Assembly: GCF_019423325.1 (NCBI RefSeq)
Contig: NZ_JAHZBQ010000001.1
Span: 558,001 to 622,000 of the forward strand
Direction of reading: 5' to 3'
Source of the DNA: Campylobacter sp.
GTDB lineage: Bacteria > Campylobacterota > Campylobacteria > Campylobacterales > Campylobacteraceae
DNA length: 64,000 bases
Shown here: one piece after another, positions 63,255-64,000 of the stretch
How positions within the stretch are numbered: the stretch's first letter is position 1
Layout of the letters: each line of letters opens with the position of its first letter
Program-made: the position numbers and the translations under genes
The notes under the pieces: model-generated
Told to the model about the DNA's origin: nothing
Database searches by the model: none
What the model saw: only the letters and a program-made list of their open reading frames with translations

Positions 63255-64000
63255 TTGCTCTCCTCGCTGTCGCCGAAGATCACGAAAGGCAGCATCAGCG
63301 TGTTTTTGATGAGATTATACGGCGTTTTTAGCACGTCGGTCGCAACGCCGGTCGAATAGGTGGGCTTTTTCGTCGTGCCGCGAATCTCGATGATCGTGGA
63401 GATCGTGTTGTTTTCGCCCAAGATGATATGATTTAGCAGCGGGATTTTTGAGATTATCGAGCTTGCGTCTTTGAGGTATTTAAGCTCCAGATCGATATTC
63501 AGCGCGCCGCTTTTCATATCCACTTCGCCGTTGCCGGCGATGTCGGCGCTACTGCCGGTAAAGCTCATCGCGTTTATGTAAATTTTATCGCCGCTGCGGC
63601 GAAAGTAAATTTTGCCCTTCTGCACGCTAAAGCCGCGATCGTTGAAATCGGGCGTCTTAAAAGTAAGTAGCGACGGCACGGAGTTTATAAAGCTAAGCAG
63701 CCTTTGATAGATGATGTAGTCCTTCAGATAGGTGTTTTGCACGTTGATCTCGCCGCGGTAGTTGCGCGGATCGATGCCGCTTGCTTTTAGCGTAAAGACC
63801 CCTCCGTCGAAGCTCTGCGAGCCCAGAAATTGATTAAGCGCCTCGCCGCTGATGTTTTGCGCAAAAATTTGAAGCAAGCTCTTTTTAAAGATCAACTTCA
63901 CGTCGCCGCGCTTAAAATTTGCGTTTAAATTCATATTTTTACCGTCCAGCACGCCGTTAAAGTGCGTAAATTTAAGCGTCTTATTAAGATCGGATAGCAC
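63251..64000 (-). CDS. AsmA/YhdP-like large membrane-tethered protein, C-terminal part
   Basis: Right edge of the window; the start lies outside. The 249 visible residues have the repeated beta-strand pattern of AsmA-like lipid-transport proteins (SFDGGVFTLKASGIDPRNYRG, GNGEVDMKSGALNIDLELKY, ISTIIEIRGTTKKPTYS). The bacterial family bridges the periplasm for phospholipid transport; this role is inferred. Overlaps the xerH start by 4 bp. Confidence 0.75.
   Translation of the reverse strand: MLSDLNKTLKFTHFNGVLDGKNMNLNANFKRGDVKLIFKKSLLQIFAQNISGEALNQFLGSQSFDGGVFTLKASGIDPRNYRGEINVQNTYLKDYIIYQRLLSFINSVPSLLTFKTPDFNDRGFSVQKGKIYFRRSGDKIYINAMSFTGSSADIAGNGEVDMKSGALNIDLELKYLKDASSIISKIPLLNHIILGENNTISTIIEIRGTTKKPTYSTGVATDVLKTPYNLIKNTLMLPFVIFGDSEESK

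Overview
The window looks like a chromosomal segment from a Campylobacter-type Epsilonproteobacterium (Campylobacterota). Gene clusters match the order known from C. jejuni and relatives: secA flanked by lolA and a LolC/E gene; tmk, coaD and ubiX; DUF2018, ispB, hemA, proS; folD and lepB; ilvB, ilvH, lpxD; pta and ackA. XerH and desulforubrerythrin also fit. Coding G+C is high for the genus, which points to an oral species such as C. gracilis; that species guess is inference.

Layout. 1-10 kb: 3' end of valS, a tiny membrane protein, diaminopimelate dehydrogenase, an orphan metN, a Met/Lys-rich periplasmic protein with a two-component system, a membrane gene broken by a stop, and ackA/pta. 10-18.6 kb: a ComEA-like secreted protein, ilvB-ilvH-lpxD, peptidase E, mdaB and two frameshifted accessory genes. 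18.6-25.4 kb (minus): proS, hemA, ispB, DUF2018, a HAD phosphatase and a hypothetical. 25.4-31.5 kb: the metY-rrf2-cysK sulfur operon, rarA, a YjbR protein and a third frameshifted gene. 32-35.2 kb (minus): hemC, fxsA, a low-molecular-weight phosphatase, lolA. 35.3-47.9 kb (plus): secA, LolC/E, a small lipoprotein, folD-lepB-rpiB-apt-dedA-pepA-ychF. 48.6-57.4 kb: hypotheticals, tmk, an odd non-coding block, coaD-ubiX, tRNA-Gly(GCC), moeA, murA. 57.5-64 kb: a C40-type lipoprotein, rhomboid, a SixA-like phosphatase, desulforubrerythrin, xerH and part of an AsmA-like gene.

The most striking signal is not one gene. The hexamer family RAATTY (AAATTT, GAATTT, AAATTC, GAATTC) is hugely over-represented. 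My hand counts give about 30 per kb in long intergenic stretches. The same density occurs inside low-complexity in-frame inserts that interrupt ordinary enzymes: Pta, HemA, IspB, a HAD phosphatase, an LMW tyrosine phosphatase, RpiB (twice), a SixA-like phosphatase and one hypothetical. RAATTY is the motif methylated by the orphan methyltransferase CtsM in C. jejuni, where methylation governs which DNA is taken up in natural transformation. I infer that this genome has accumulated the motif, like a DNA uptake sequence, and tolerates it even within housekeeping proteins. In effect this resembles the in-frame palindromic elements of Rickettsia. A ComEA-like secreted DNA-binding protein is encoded in the same window.

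Several accessory genes carry single-base frameshifts in short homopolymers or one nonsense codon. These are either real decay or phase variation, or assembly errors; the raw sequence cannot decide.
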